Made by a program: the position numbers and the translations under genes. A stretch of DNA of 64,000 nt from Neocallimastix lanati (nom. inval.) (lineage: Eukaryota; Neocallimastigomycota; Neocallimastigomycetes; Neocallimastigales; Neocallimastigaceae): contig JACVTC010000021.1 in the NCBI GenBank assembly GCA_016946835.1, positions 1,013,501 through 1,077,500 on the forward strand, given 5' to 3'. The notes under the pieces are model-generated. The model was not told the DNA's origin. It saw only the letters and a list, made by a program, of their open reading frames with translations, and ran no database searches. This document shows positions 9,218 through 19,784 of this stretch, in pieces (the stretch's first letter is position 1; every line of letters starts with the position of its first letter).

Positions 9218-12056
9218 TTATAGCACAACAAAAAGAATCAGCTTTAATAACTGAATTAATATTAGATGGAAGTTCAATTTTATAATCAGGCCTTCTGGAT
9301 AATGCATCAGGTTTACCACCTTTCGCTCCTGGCCTATAAGAAATCCGAAAATCAAATTTGGAAAGGAATAAGCTCCAACGTATTTGTCTTTGATTTAAGT
9401 GTTGGGGCTTCTTAAAGTATAGTAAATTCTTATGATCGGTTATTACTTGGACTGGATATTTAGCACCTTCGAGATGATGCCTCCAAACATCGAAAGCTGT
9501 AATTATGGCAAGAAGCTCTTTATCATATATTGTATAATTGACTTCTGCCTTATTTAAAGACCTAGAATGAAAGGCCACTGGATGTAATAAATTATCGGTA
9601 CTACTAATTTGTGAGAGTACACAACCAACAGCAAAGTCGCTGGCATCGGTCTCCACAACAAATTCTTTCTCAGAGTCTGGAAAGATAAGTACCTCACCAG
9701 TTGTAAACGATGCTTTTAATTTTATGAAAGCATCTTCAACTTCCGAGTTCCAGTTAAAATTATTTTCCTTTTTAAGGAGAGCGCGAAGAGGTTCCATAAT
9801 TTTAGCAAAGTTCTTAATAAACTTGCGATAAAAATTGCAAAGCCCAAGGAAACTTTGGAGTTCCTTTAAGTTTTTTGGAGTAGGCCATTCTAAGGCCGAT
9901 TTGACCTTGTTTTGGTCCATTGTTAGATCATTAATAGAAACAGTGAAGCCTAGAAAAGTAGTTTCTGTAACATGAAAGTCACACTTTTCTAATTTTACAT
10001 ATAAGCCATTATCAATAAGTAATTTTAATACAATGCGAACATGATTTACATGCTCTGAAATAGTTTTGGAATAGATAATGATGTCGTCAAGATATACTTG
10101 AACATAAGAACCGATGACATTATTAAGCACATCTTGAATAAATCTCTGAAATACCGAAAGGGCATTTCTTAATCCAAAAGGCATTACAAGATATTCGTAA
10201 TGGCCAATTGGAGTCCTGAAAGCAGTTAAGTATTCATGTCCAGCTTTAACTCTAACAAGGTTATAAGCCGAACGCAAATCCAACCTAGTAAATATTTTTG
10301 AATCTTTAAACGATTCTATTAAATCACTTATTCTCGGAATTGGATAGCTATTACGGATTGTAATAGCATTAAGGCGTCGATAATCTACACAGAGCCTTAA
10401 AGAACCATCATGTTTTTTCACAAATAAAACAGGTGCACCCGCTGGTGATTTAAATTTGAGATTGAATTTCTTTTTTAGATTTTCTTTAATATACTCTTTC
10501 AAAGTTTTTAATTCAGTGGTAGTTAAAGAGTATATTGGACCAAAGTATAATTGACCTCCAGGAATGAGATCAATGGAGATATCATATTCTCGATGAGGTG
10601 GGAGTTTCTCTGCATTTTTCTTTTCAAATACGATTATTAGATCATAATAATATTTTTTAATAATTTCTTCCTTGTTAAGTTGTTCTTTATTGTTGGTTAA
10701 TCCAGGTAACATTACGGCACAAATGTCTTCATCAAAGAGTTCATCTTCTGAAATTGATTCAGGAATTATAGTGTCACAATTATTTTCATCATATGAGTTA
10801 TTTGGAGTGATCATGGATGCTGTTACTTCTGATTTTTGATTGAAAAATTTATTCTTCCTTGAGGATGGACAATGTGATCCACAATATTTTCCGATAAAGA
10901 ATATCTTGCTTGCTTGATAATTAATATACGGATTATGTTTTGACAGCCAATCTCTTCCTAAGATTCCATTGATACCATTTAGTTGCAGATTTCCAATACA
11001 GAATTCAAATATTTCGCTATGATCCATGATTTTTAACCTCAATGGTTTTGTTGTTTGCTTAATAGTCATATTTTGACCATTAGGCAATTGGATGTTTATT
11101 GGTGTTGAAAGTCCAGAAGTTGGTATTTTGTTTGCGTTGGTGAAGTTTTTGCATAGATAACTTCTTGCTGAACCTGAATCGATTAAAAAGTTGGTCCTAA
11201 CGTTTCTTCCATTTACCTTAATAAAGAATGTTGTTGTCATTGTAGAATTCCCACTTGGAGTGTAATTAGCAGAGAGTATGTCGCTTTTGAATTTATTTTT
11301 CTTACTTTTATTTCTTTTGAATTGACTTCCTGTTTTATTTAGTTCGTGTCTTCTTTTATTGAAGGTTTTATGGTTCTTGTAGTGATTATTGTTGGATTTG
11401 TGTCTTATACAGCTTTCTAAGTAGCACTTCTTATCTATTCCAATGATAATGTTTGTGGCTTCAAACAAGGTCTTAGGCTTTTGTTGTTTATCGTACTCTT
11501 CGCGAACCCGATCAAGTAATCCTTTTCCAATAATATCTACTAGCACTTCGTCGGGCCATCCTAGACGTCCTGCCAATCTTCGGAATTCAATGGTATAGTC
11601 GGCTACGTTTCCAAGCTGATGTTGTTTTAAGTTCCATAATTGATCCATAATTACGTATTTCTGCTTTCTTTCGTCACCCGCATCAAAGTTTTCTAATAAA
11701 AGTTTCTTGAAATGTTCATATGGAAGTTTTTTAAGAGTTCCATCCGTTAAGAGAGAAAGACCCCATCTTCTTGCTGTTCCACTAAGTTTGTTGAGGACGA
11801 ATGCACTTTTTGATTCATCATCTTGGTAAGCGTTTGGATGATTTTTAAAGAATTCTTCACTTTGGATGATAGCTTCTAAGATATTCGGTTTGTTCTTTTC
11901 TTCGTTTTCTTTTAAGAGAACCCCATTTGGAGAGAAGAATGCGGGAATAAAGTCAGTTATTGCAGAAATTAATCTTGAAGTACTGTTTGTTTGGAACTTT
12001 TGGTGTGTTGAACTTTCAGCTGGATTAGCCTTAATATTTTCTTCATTGAATTCCAT
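9189..12056 (-). CDS. gypsy A Gag-protease-reverse transcriptase-RNase H
   Basis: A 955-residue ORF from ATG 12056. The Gag domain (about 60-220) ends in a basic Asn/Lys-rich tail without a CCHC knuckle. Protease DSG starts at residue 293. Reverse transcriptase has the YLDD active site at 655-658. RNase H has ETDAS with its Asp near 804 and the PDALSRR ending typical of Ty3 RNase H before integrase. Gag and Pol share one frame, as in Tf1/sushi-type elements, so particle stoichiometry would have to be set after translation. The final residues are out of frame owing to an indel near 9200. Length and order are normal for this lineage. Confidence 0.9.
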   Translation of the reverse strand: MEFNEENIKANPAESSTHQKFQTNSTSRLISAITDFIPAFFSPNGVLLKENEEKNKPNILEAIIQSEEFFKNHPNAYQDDESKSAFVLNKLSGTARRWGLSLLTDGTLKKLPYEHFKKLLLENFDAGDERKQKYVIMDQLWNLKQHQLGNVADYTIEFRRLAGRLGWPDEVLVDIIGKGLLDRVREEYDKQQKPKTLFEATNIIIGIDKKCYLESCIRHKSNNNHYKNHKTFNKRRHELNKTGSQFKRNKSKKNKFKSDILSANYTPSGNSTMTTTFFIKVNGRNVRTNFLIDSGSARSYLCKNFTNANKIPTSGLSTPINIQLPNGQNMTIKQTTKPLRLKIMDHSEIFEFCIGNLQLNGINGILGRDWLSKHNPYINYQASKIFFIGKYCGSHCPSSRKNKFFNQKSEVTASMITPNNSYDENNCDTIIPESISEDELFDEDICAVMLPGLTNNKEQLNKEEIIKKYYYDLIIVFEKKNAEKLPPHREYDISIDLIPGGQLYFGPIYSLTTTELKTLKEYIKENLKKKFNLKFKSPAGAPVLFVKKHDGSLRLCVDYRRLNAITIRNSYPIPRISDLIESFKDSKIFTRLDLRSAYNLVRVKAGHEYLTAFRTPIGHYEYLVMPFGLRNALSVFQRFIQDVLNNVIGSYVQVYLDDIIIYSKTISEHVNHVRIVLKLLIDNGLYVKLEKCDFHVTETTFLGFTVSINDLTMDQNKVKSALEWPTPKNLKELQSFLGLCNFYRKFIKNFAKIMEPLRALLKKENNFNWNSEVEDAFIKLKASFTTGEVLIFPDSEKEFVVETDASDFAVGCVLSQISSTDNLLHPVAFHSRSLNKAEVNYTIYDKELLAIITAFDVWRHHLEGAKYPVQVITDHKNLLYFKKPQHLNQRQIRWSLFLSKFDFRISYRPGAKGGKPDALSRRPDYKIELPSNINSVIKADSFCCAINDNKYSKSY

Positions 12057-12439
12057 ATTTACCTAAATTATATAAATTATATAAAAATATAAAAGATCAG
12101 TGTAATATAAAAATATAAAATTCTAAAGGATAAATAACAAATTTAAGTTTTAATAATAGTTAATGATTAATAAGTATTATCTATAATAAAGCTTCTGAAT
12201 TAATAAAAATTTAATTAAAACTTATTTTAATTTTTTCCTTTTCGTGTTGCTGTTCATTCAGTCTATCAACCGAAGAGCTGCAATGTAGGTCTTACGCCTC
12301 TGCCTACAAGCGTGGGTCAACAACGTACTTAGAAATTGATAAATTAAAATAAATTTTAAGGAAATATCTATCAAGACTTTCCTTTATTATAAAATTTTTC
12401 TTATAAAAAATTCACTATTATTAATTACTTAAAATATTA

Positions 12440-12474
<35 letters not shown>

Positions 12475-13270
12475 TTTTTTTTTTTTTTAATTTATTATTA
12501 TTGTTATTACTAACTAGAATATTATTATTTATTTATTTATTATAACTATAACTAAAACTAATTATATTGTTTATAATTTATTTAAATAAAATATTAAATA
12601 AAACCAATATTACTAATATTTCAGCACCGACCTTCCTAATCAACAAAGGAATCAATTGCTCCAATATTTATATTTTGTGTTTACTAATTCTTATGTTTAG
12701 TTTACTTATTCTAAGTGTCCTTTTAGTATTGGAACACCCAGGTTTCCGTTACATAAATACTAAATAATTAAAATTAAATACATTTATTATCTATTTATTA
12801 TTTTAATATTATAAGTAAAGTCTTTATTTATTTTCGATTTAAAAACAATGTTAAAGGAGTCATGATTAAATTTTGAAACTTAATTTTCAAAAAATAAATT
12901 ATTAATTTATTTTGTTTTAAACTTTAATTAATTCATTTAAATTATTTTACAACAATATTTTTTTTTTTTAATTAAATTTTATAAAAATTATTATATTAAA
13001 GATTTATTTTGTGGCTTAAATAATATAATTCAAAAATTTAGTTCATATGATTTATTTACTTTGCTTATTATTTTATAAATCAAAGAATAATTTACATTTT
13101 TGAATTACACAAGAAAAATTTTTAATTTAAAATGTGATTGGGATAATCACATCTTTACAAAAACTAAAATTATTTACATTATCTAATTAATTGAAATTTA
13201 TTAACATATATTAAAGTTTTAAGTAATTTATTAATGATTTAGTATTTTTCTGAATGTAATGGCTCATGAA
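12057..13270. other. AT-rich leader region of gypsy A and low-complexity DNA
   Basis: Upstream of the gag ATG the expected LTR4 5' LTR is missing. A short GC-richer patch at about 12240-12330 is the only candidate structured leader. A TTA microsatellite plus T-run lies at 12441-12489, and a less AT-biased patch at about 12620-12760. No supported gene. Confidence 0.5.
12441..12489. repeat. (TTA)n microsatellite and poly(T)
   Basis: About ten TTA/ATT units run into an uninterrupted T tract. Confidence 0.85.
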
Positions 13271-14188
13271 TGTTGAGGTTCGGGACAGAATAATAATAAA
13301 TATAGAAATAAACACTACAATAAAAAAAAAAATTAAAAATTAAAATATATCTTTTTTAAAATATTTTATTTATTTATCTAATAAAAATTATTCAATTAAA
13401 ACTAAAGATAATTTAATTTCTTGAATAAGATTATATTTTTCAAGATTATTTTTCTCAAATACAATTTTCTCATCTATTTATATTTTTTTTATCGTTAGAA
13501 ATGGTCAAGCTATTTCTTTAGAATATTTTAGAGTTACATGTTTGAATTGTATTTAAATTATAAATTCATAATCTATTCTATGATAATAAATAATTATTAT
13601 ATATTATTAAATTCTAAACTATTTATTATTAATTGTAGTGATAATATATTATAAAAATAATTTTATTACTTTTACAGAACTATTAGTAATAGAGTATTAT
13701 TTAATTTTATTCTATTTTTAAATAAAAGTATTTTAGATTATTATCTATTATTAATCTTATTATAAATAGGGTGTATTTTGGAAGGAAGTATTACTAATTT
13801 TAATGACAAGGATCATGGATTTAAGTAAAATATTTTTAAATCATTATTAATTATGTTAATTTTTATTAATAATAAATAATCTGTATTAGTAATATTTGTA
13901 AAATAAAATTTTCTTTAATAATAAAATATTGATAGAATAAATCATATTAATAAAACTAGATATTGATAATAATATTGATATTAATAATATAGTATTAATT
14001 TTAATAATAAAGTATTGATATTGATAAAGAATTTATATTAATAATAATAATTTTAATATTAGTATTAATTTGGCAGTAATAGAGCATAAGAAAGTTCTCC
14101 AAGTAAGGAAATAAATAATTTAATTTTAGTGGTTAAGTTATTTTTATGAAAAATAATAAAATTAACATTATTTGTTCATTCCTTAACA
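13271..14188. repeat. solo LTR, TGTTGAGG...CCTTAACA
   Basis: A 918-bp block nearly identical to 57587-58511. Ends are TG...CA with an imperfect inverted repeat (TGTTGAGG/TGTTAAGG). No matching flanking duplication was seen, so it may be a remnant of a larger element. Confidence 0.8.
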
Positions 14189-14189
14189 T

Positions 14190-15004
14190 TGTTACGGTTC
14201 GTAACAATTTTTAGATTATAATATTTTAACACTTCAATGAATTAAATAAATAAATAAATATTTGTTTTATATAATTTTTATTAAAATTATTTCAAATTAA
14301 AAAATTAAAAAAAAAATGTTTTATTAATTACTATCTTCTTAAAAAGTTATTTTAGAATTACATGTATTTATATTTTTTTTTACATTTAAAATTTGTTAAG
14401 CCTATCTAAAATATTTTCTAAATATTTCTAACTAATTACTAAAATAATGTTTTAAATTGATTTTAAATTATTAATATAATTATTATTTATTTCTAATAAA
14501 TAATAGTTATATAATTTAATTATAAAATATTTATTATTATTTAAAATATATAAAAGAAAAATATAAAATTTATACAGAATTTTTAAGTGTGGTTTAGTAA
14601 GTTTTTAGTAATTAAAAATTACCAAAAAAATATGTTAAATTATCAATATAAAATTTAGTAATTAATTGAATTGATTTTTAGAAATTATAATAAATAATAT
14701 ATTTTAGAAAATATAAAATATTAATAATATTGATATAACTATATAATTAATATTAATAATAAAGTGATATTGATAATATATTGATATTAATAAAATAATT
14801 GAATATTAATAATAATTTTTCATCTTTAATTTGATATTAATAATATATAAAAATTTAATAATAAAATATTAATAATAAAATTTAATCATAGAATAAAGGA
14901 AAGTTCCAAAGTATTGAAGAATAAAATAATTTATTTAAGTGGTTAGGTAAGAAAATACAATTCGAACTAAAATAATAAGATTATTTGTTCATTCTTTATC
15001 AACA
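14190..15004. repeat. LTR remnant, TGTTACGG...ATCAACA
   Basis: Directly follows the preceding LTR after one base. Its right end (TTATTTGTTCATTCTTTATCAACA-like) resembles the end of the 13271 family, so the two are related. No ORF. Confidence 0.55.
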
Positions 15005-15007
15005 TGT

Positions 15008-16328
15008 TGATACGGGCTGGGGTTGAAACACTAAGATATTCAAAACAAAAAAAAATAAATATTAACACATAACTATAAAAATAAATTTGGAAACAAGAAA
15101 AAAAAATTAAATTTTAAAATATTCTTTATTTAAATTTAAAATTAAAATTATTTGCTCCAAGTATTAAAAAGAAAGAAATTTATTCTTCTTTTTATATTTT
15201 TATTTTAATACATTTTATTTACTATTAATATAATCTTTATAAAAAAAACTATTATAACTATTTTATTTTAATTTTTAACTATTATTTTAAATTATTTTTT
15301 TAAAAAAATAGCATTTATTAAATTAAATATAAAAATTAATTTAGAGATTGTATCACGAAGGGCATTCCGGGCAGTAACTTCTTTTTGATATTGTTTTCAG
15401 AGAGAGAATTATACAGAATTGATATTTTCTGTATTTTAGATCATTTTTATTATTGAAATTCTTCTGTATTTTAGTTCATTTTTATTTTTATAAAGATTTA
15501 ATTTATTTTTGATTTTTGTTTTATTTTTAGTTTATTTCAAAGGTTTAGAAAATATTATACAGAAACTTATAATTCTGTATTTTATATCAAATATTTATTG
15601 AAATAGGTTTTTATTATTCTTAATATAAAAATAAGAATTAGTAATGATTTAAATATTATATAATTTTTAATAAGAATATTTAGTAATAATTTTTATTATA
15701 TTTAATATTAATGAAAGATTTTTATTAGAATATTTAATAATTATTTTTATTATATTTGATATTAATAAAAGATTTTAATAAGAATATTTAATAATAATTT
15801 TTATTAGATTTGATATTAATAAAAGAAATTAATAAGAATATTTAATAATAATTTTTGTTATATTTAATATTAATAAATGTAATTTATAAGAATATTTAAT
15901 AATAATTTTTATTATTTTTGATATTAATAAAAGAAATTAATAAGAATATTTAATAATAATTTTTATTATATTTAATATTAATAAAAGAAATTTATAAGAA
16001 TATTTAATAATAATTTTTATTAAATTTGATATTAATAAAAGAATATTTAATAATAATTTTTATTATATTTAATATTAATAAAAGAAATTTATAAGAATAT
16101 TTAATAATAATTTTTATTAAATTTGATATTAATAAAAGAATATTTAATAATAATTTTTATTATATTTAATATTAATAAAAGAAATTTATAAGAATATTTA
16201 ATAATAATTTTTATTAGATTTGATGTTAATAAAAGATTTTAATAATAAGATTTAATAATAGTTTTTATTTTATTATTATTAAGAGTATTTAATAGGAAAT
16301 ACAAGGTATTAAGTGACACCCCGTATCA
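15008..16328 (-). repeat. solo LTR3, TGATACGG...CCGTATCA (TSD ATGT)
   Basis: A 1321-bp LTR with an 8-bp-class terminal inverted repeat, flanked by the 4-bp duplication ATGT (15004-15007 and 16329-16332). It is the same family as the 3' LTR of gypsy G (58983-60199). About 15650-16270 is an internal minisatellite of roughly 50-bp units containing AAGAATATTTAATAAT. Confidence 0.88.
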
Positions 16329-16331
16329 ATG

Positions 16332-17190
16332 TGTAATAATTCTATTAAGAACTAACTCAAAATAGAATTATTAACTACAACTTAACGACTAATTCATTAA
16401 GTTGAGAAAATAAAATAAAATAAATTTTTTTTACCTTTAGAGTTTATTATAAAATTAATTATAATAATAACACAAATAGTAAAAGAAGAATTGTTTGTAT
16501 AAATTGATTTTAAAAATATGTTTTTGAATAAAATATTTTTATTAATTTATTAAAGTTAAAAATATAAAATTATTACTATTATAACTATGTTTTTTATAAT
16601 AATAACTCTTGATTTCTCAAAGAGAACTCAAGAGCCTTATTTATATTTTTTTATGAAAATAAGGTTAAATAAGAAAGGGTTTTCTAATCTTAACAAATCT
16701 CTTGTCTAGGAAAAGATTAGATAGAAAAACCTAGATAAGTTTTCGATCGATATTCTATCCATATCGATCATCGCATTAATTAAGTAAAACCGATTACTTC
16801 TAAAAAGTAATTGGAAAAAATCTTAATTAACCGATTTTCCAATCTAATCTAATGATCGAAAATAAAAGAATAAAATAATAAAAGATATTTCGATCTTATA
16901 ATTTATCCTTATATTAAAAATATAAAATTAAATAGTTAATAAAATACAGAATACATTATAAAATACAGAATACAATACAATACAGAATACATTAGTTACA
17001 GTAGAGAATTTAACATATTGTAAATATATTGTTTAAAATTAATTAAATAAATTTTGTTAAATTAATGAATATTTAAAATTAAATTAAATAAATTTAATAA
17101 ATGTTATATGTAATTAAATAAAGTTATAGTTATAATAACTTAACTAAGAAAATATAATTATTTGTTAGCAAATAATTATAGATTCTTACA
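16332..17190 (-). repeat. solo LTR4 copy a
   Basis: On the plus strand it reads TGTAATAATTC...GATTCTTACA, the reverse of the 3' LTR of gypsy A. It retains the minus-strand TATA box and the leader hairpin followed by ATCAAGAGTTATTATTATA (near 16600-16650). Confidence 0.8.
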
Positions 17191-17196
17191 CAATTT

Positions 17197-17729
17197 TGGT
17201 ACGTTATTTTTATATATTGTACCTTTTATATGATTTGGGGAAAGCAAGTTGTAAAATTATAAAATAATATATTCTAATAAAAGAAATAAATCAAAATAAT
17301 TATAACACAAAATTAATAATAAATTTTTAATAAATAATAATGTGTTACTTTTAAGTCTTTATTTTATTTATAAGTTTTGTTCTTTAAATAAGTACATATA
17401 ATTTTATTATAACTTTATTATATCTTTAAATTTATATTTTAATAACAATATTAACCAAAATATTTTATAATTCCTATTCTAACTATTATATTCCTTAAAG
17501 ATATTAGATTATTAAGTTCCTCTTTTGTTAATATTTTATCTTTCACTTATTTTTATACTATAATTTATCTTAATTCTTATTGGTTATCTATTAATTAAAA
17601 TTATTTTTATTAATATTATATTTTTATATACTAATTAAACCTTATACCTATTATTATAAAATAACTAAATAATTATTTATTTTCTTATATTTTTAATAAT
17701 TTATTCTATTTTTTGTGAGTAACGTACCA
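17197..17729 (-). repeat. solo LTR5, TGGTACGTTA...TAACGTACCA
   Basis: A 533-bp block with a perfect 10-bp terminal inverted repeat. It shares its TGGTACGTTA end with the LTR of gypsy D at 34344. It sits between two LTR4 copies; the duplication is ambiguous because CAATT/AAT overlap the neighbouring LTR ends. Confidence 0.7.
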
Positions 17730-17731
17730 AT

Positions 17732-18733
17732 TGTAATAATTTAATTAAAAAATTATAATTAAATTATTAATCATTAATATTAGCTCTAACTGCTAATATT
17801 AAAGGTTTAGAAAAGAATCATACTTACCTATGGTTCTTTCTAATTATTGAGTTTATTATAACGAATTATAATAGACGAAACACTGAAATTGATAAAGAAA
17901 AGTTTTAATTATAAAATTTGTTTTTAAAATAATTTGTTTTATTAATTATTAGAAACTTTAAATGTTAAAACTATTTATTATTATTATTATTATTATATTA
18001 TAATTGTTATAATAATAACTCTTGATTTCTCAAAGAGAACTCAAGAGCCTTATTTATACTTTTTTGTCAAAATAAGGTTAAAATCAAAAGGGGTTCTAAT
18101 CTTAACAAATCTCTTATCTAGGAAAAGACTAGAAGAAAAACCTAGATAAGTTTTTGATCGATATTCTATCCATATCGATCATCGCGTTAATTAAGTAAAA
18201 CCGATTACTTTTAAGAAATAATTGGAAAAACCTTAATTAACCGATTACTTAATCTAATATAATGATCGAAAATGAAAGAATAAAATAATGAAAATTATTT
18301 CGATCATAAAATTTAAAATTTAATCTATTTAGTTCTATTTTATAGAACTTTACATAAAAATATAAAACAATACATTAATAATAAAAATACATCATTAATA
18401 AAATACAGAATACATGATAGAATACAGAATACATGATAAAATACAGAATAGTGTTTTAGTTTATGATTTAATAAGTAAGAGAAAACTAAAACTAATAAAT
18501 TTAATAATTAAGTGAATAATTAAATAAATTTAATATTATTTTAAATGTATAAAAATTATTTAATTAAATAAAATTTTAATATTAAACTAAATAAATTTTT
18601 AATATGTAATTAAATAAATTATTAATTATAATTAAGTGTATAAATGAAATATGAATTAAATAAAAGTTATATTAATTATAACTTAACTAAGAGAATATAA
18701 TTATTTTGTTGAAAATAATTATATTTTCTTACA
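17732..18733 (-). repeat. solo LTR4 copy b
   Basis: Plus-strand ends TGTAATAATT...TTTTCTTACA, 1002 bp. It closely matches the inverted copy at 51870-52852, including the AT-rich tail and the hairpin CTCTTGA...TCAAGAG. Confidence 0.8.
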
Positions 18734-19304
18734 TTTGCTATGATAAGAAACGAAATATTTAATTAATAATTAATATAAATAAAGTTAATAAGAAAAATAA
18801 GAAATAAATATATTATAAATATTAAATAGTTAAATAATTTTATAAATAATTGTTTATAAACATAATTTTAAAATGAAGAATTAGTATAAATAGTTATTAG
18901 AAATAATACTTTAATAAATGTTCCTAATTATCCAGTAAAATTAGTATATAATATTTTAATAAAATTAGAATTAATATTGATTAATTTTATATTTTGATTA
19001 TTAGAATTATGTTATAAAATAATTGTATTAAAGGTTTACTAATTACCTATAAATATTAGAATATTAATAAAACAATATTTTATTTAAAAATGAATTAAAT
19101 ATTTTAAGTGTTATTATTTAAATATATAAAGACTTGTTATGGACAAGTATAAAAATTGTCACGAATACTAGTTGATTTGAAGTTAAAATTCACTATTAGA
19201 TCAATTGAAATTTAATTTAGTTATTGACAAAAATTATTTTAATTCGATTTAATTATAAAAATAAATATTAGAAACATTAAATAATTAGAAACCAAAGGGT
19301 TTGT

Positions 19305-19658
19305 TTAAACTTTAAGTTTTGGTTGACCAATTTCATCGACAAGAATGGCCTCAACTCCCTCATCCTTATGCTTTTCATCTCTGGCCCAACAATAGTCGAT
19401 ATTCTGCTGGGCAGATCCATAACATTTTTCAATGTGAGCCCCGTGTAGCTTTCTTCTTGCAATATATTTAGATTGGTTATATTACACAAACATATGGTAA
19501 TGCTTGTTACTACTTCCAACGTGTTCAGTTACCAACATATACGCAAATTCACTTAATTTTAAAAAATACTGTTTTATATCTTCATAAAATTCCAAACTGG
19601 CTTCATTTATTGTTAAAATAAAAGCAGTACCAGTATTTCTTCCTTCAGTGTTTACCAT
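19305..19658 (-). pseudogene. Rep-type HUH endonuclease domain, truncated, one in-frame stop
   Basis: From ATG 19658 the frame runs 117 codons to a stop at 19305-19307, interrupted once by TAA at codon 59 (19482-19484). It shows the three rolling-circle motifs in order and at normal spacing: motif I FILTIN (13-18); motif II, the metal-binding HYH (53-55); motif III around the putative nicking Tyr89 in DYCWARD. The usual motif III Lys three residues after Tyr is Ala here. Only the N-terminal endonuclease domain (about one third of a typical Rep) remains, cut off exactly at the left direct repeat; the superfamily 3 helicase is absent. In life the family nicks the origin nonamer and becomes covalently attached through the Tyr. 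This copy cannot be full-length and is almost certainly inactive. It could descend from a virus or a related plasmid. Confidence 0.78.
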
Positions 19659-19680
19659 TCTCAATAAAAAATCTCAAAAA

Positions 19681-19739
19681 AGCAGTCTGTAAAAAAATAA
19701 AAATTTCTCTAATTTTTATTGTAGTATTACCAGACTGCT
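19681..19739 (+). other. rolling-circle origin stem-loop with TAGTATTAC
   Basis: Outer stem AGCAGTCTG (19681-19689) pairs perfectly with CAGACTGCT (19731-19739). The nonamer TAGTATTAC (19722-19730) directly abuts the right arm. In circo-/cyclovirus-type origins this motif is nicked between its seventh and eighth bases. A second, inner perfect hairpin (19696-19705 with 19711-19720, loop TCTCT) enlarges the loop to 41 nt, longer than usual. The origin starts 22 bp upstream of the rep ATG, with the nonamer on the strand opposite rep. Confidence 0.8.
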
Positions 19740-19743
19740 AAAT

Positions 19744-19777
19744 AAGAGATTTTAACTCTTAAGAGATTTTAACTCTT
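19744..19777 (+). promoter_or_regulatory. two tandem iteron-like repeats
   Basis: Two perfect adjacent copies of the 17-bp AAGAGATTTTAACTCTT (19744-19760, 19761-19777). Each has AAGAG/CTCTT arms, so each is itself dyad-symmetric. Their position beside the stem-loop is where CRESS viruses place Rep-recognition iterons. Confidence 0.65.
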
Positions 19778-19784
19778 ATTTATA
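19777..19784 (-). promoter_or_regulatory. TATA box of the rep remnant
   Basis: Minus-strand TATAAATA lies about 120 bp upstream of the rep ATG, with the iterons and origin between. Binding of Rep to the iterons would sit over the start region, the arrangement that gives rep autoregulation in related viruses. Inference. Confidence 0.5.

Larger units (their letters stand above)
7267..12056 (-). mobile_element. Ty3/gypsy element A, 5'-truncated
   Basis: Minus-strand element consisting of the 3' LTR (7267-7973), pol end, and gag-protease-RT-RNase H up to the gag ATG at 12056. The matching 5' LTR is not found to the right. It is the same lineage as gypsy element B at 21052-34337: long single-frame Gag-Pol, no gag zinc knuckle, no chromodomain. 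Confidence 0.85.

Noticed and set aside
17191-17731. Clean target duplication around LTR5
   Set aside because: Candidate CAATT copies overlap the LTR ends and do not give a TG...CA element, so the duplication is not claimed.
16332-18733. LTR4 copies a and b as the two LTRs of one element
   Set aside because: Outer flanks share no duplication and the sequence between them is another LTR with no gypsy internal sequence.
19305-19658. Helitron Rep or an alternative code with UAA as Gln to explain the internal stop
   Set aside because: No Helitron paired-Tyr motif or CTRR end is seen, whereas a TAGTATTAC stem-loop is. UAA is used as an ordinary terminator at the expected ends of several retroelement ORFs here, so the internal UAA is a lesion.
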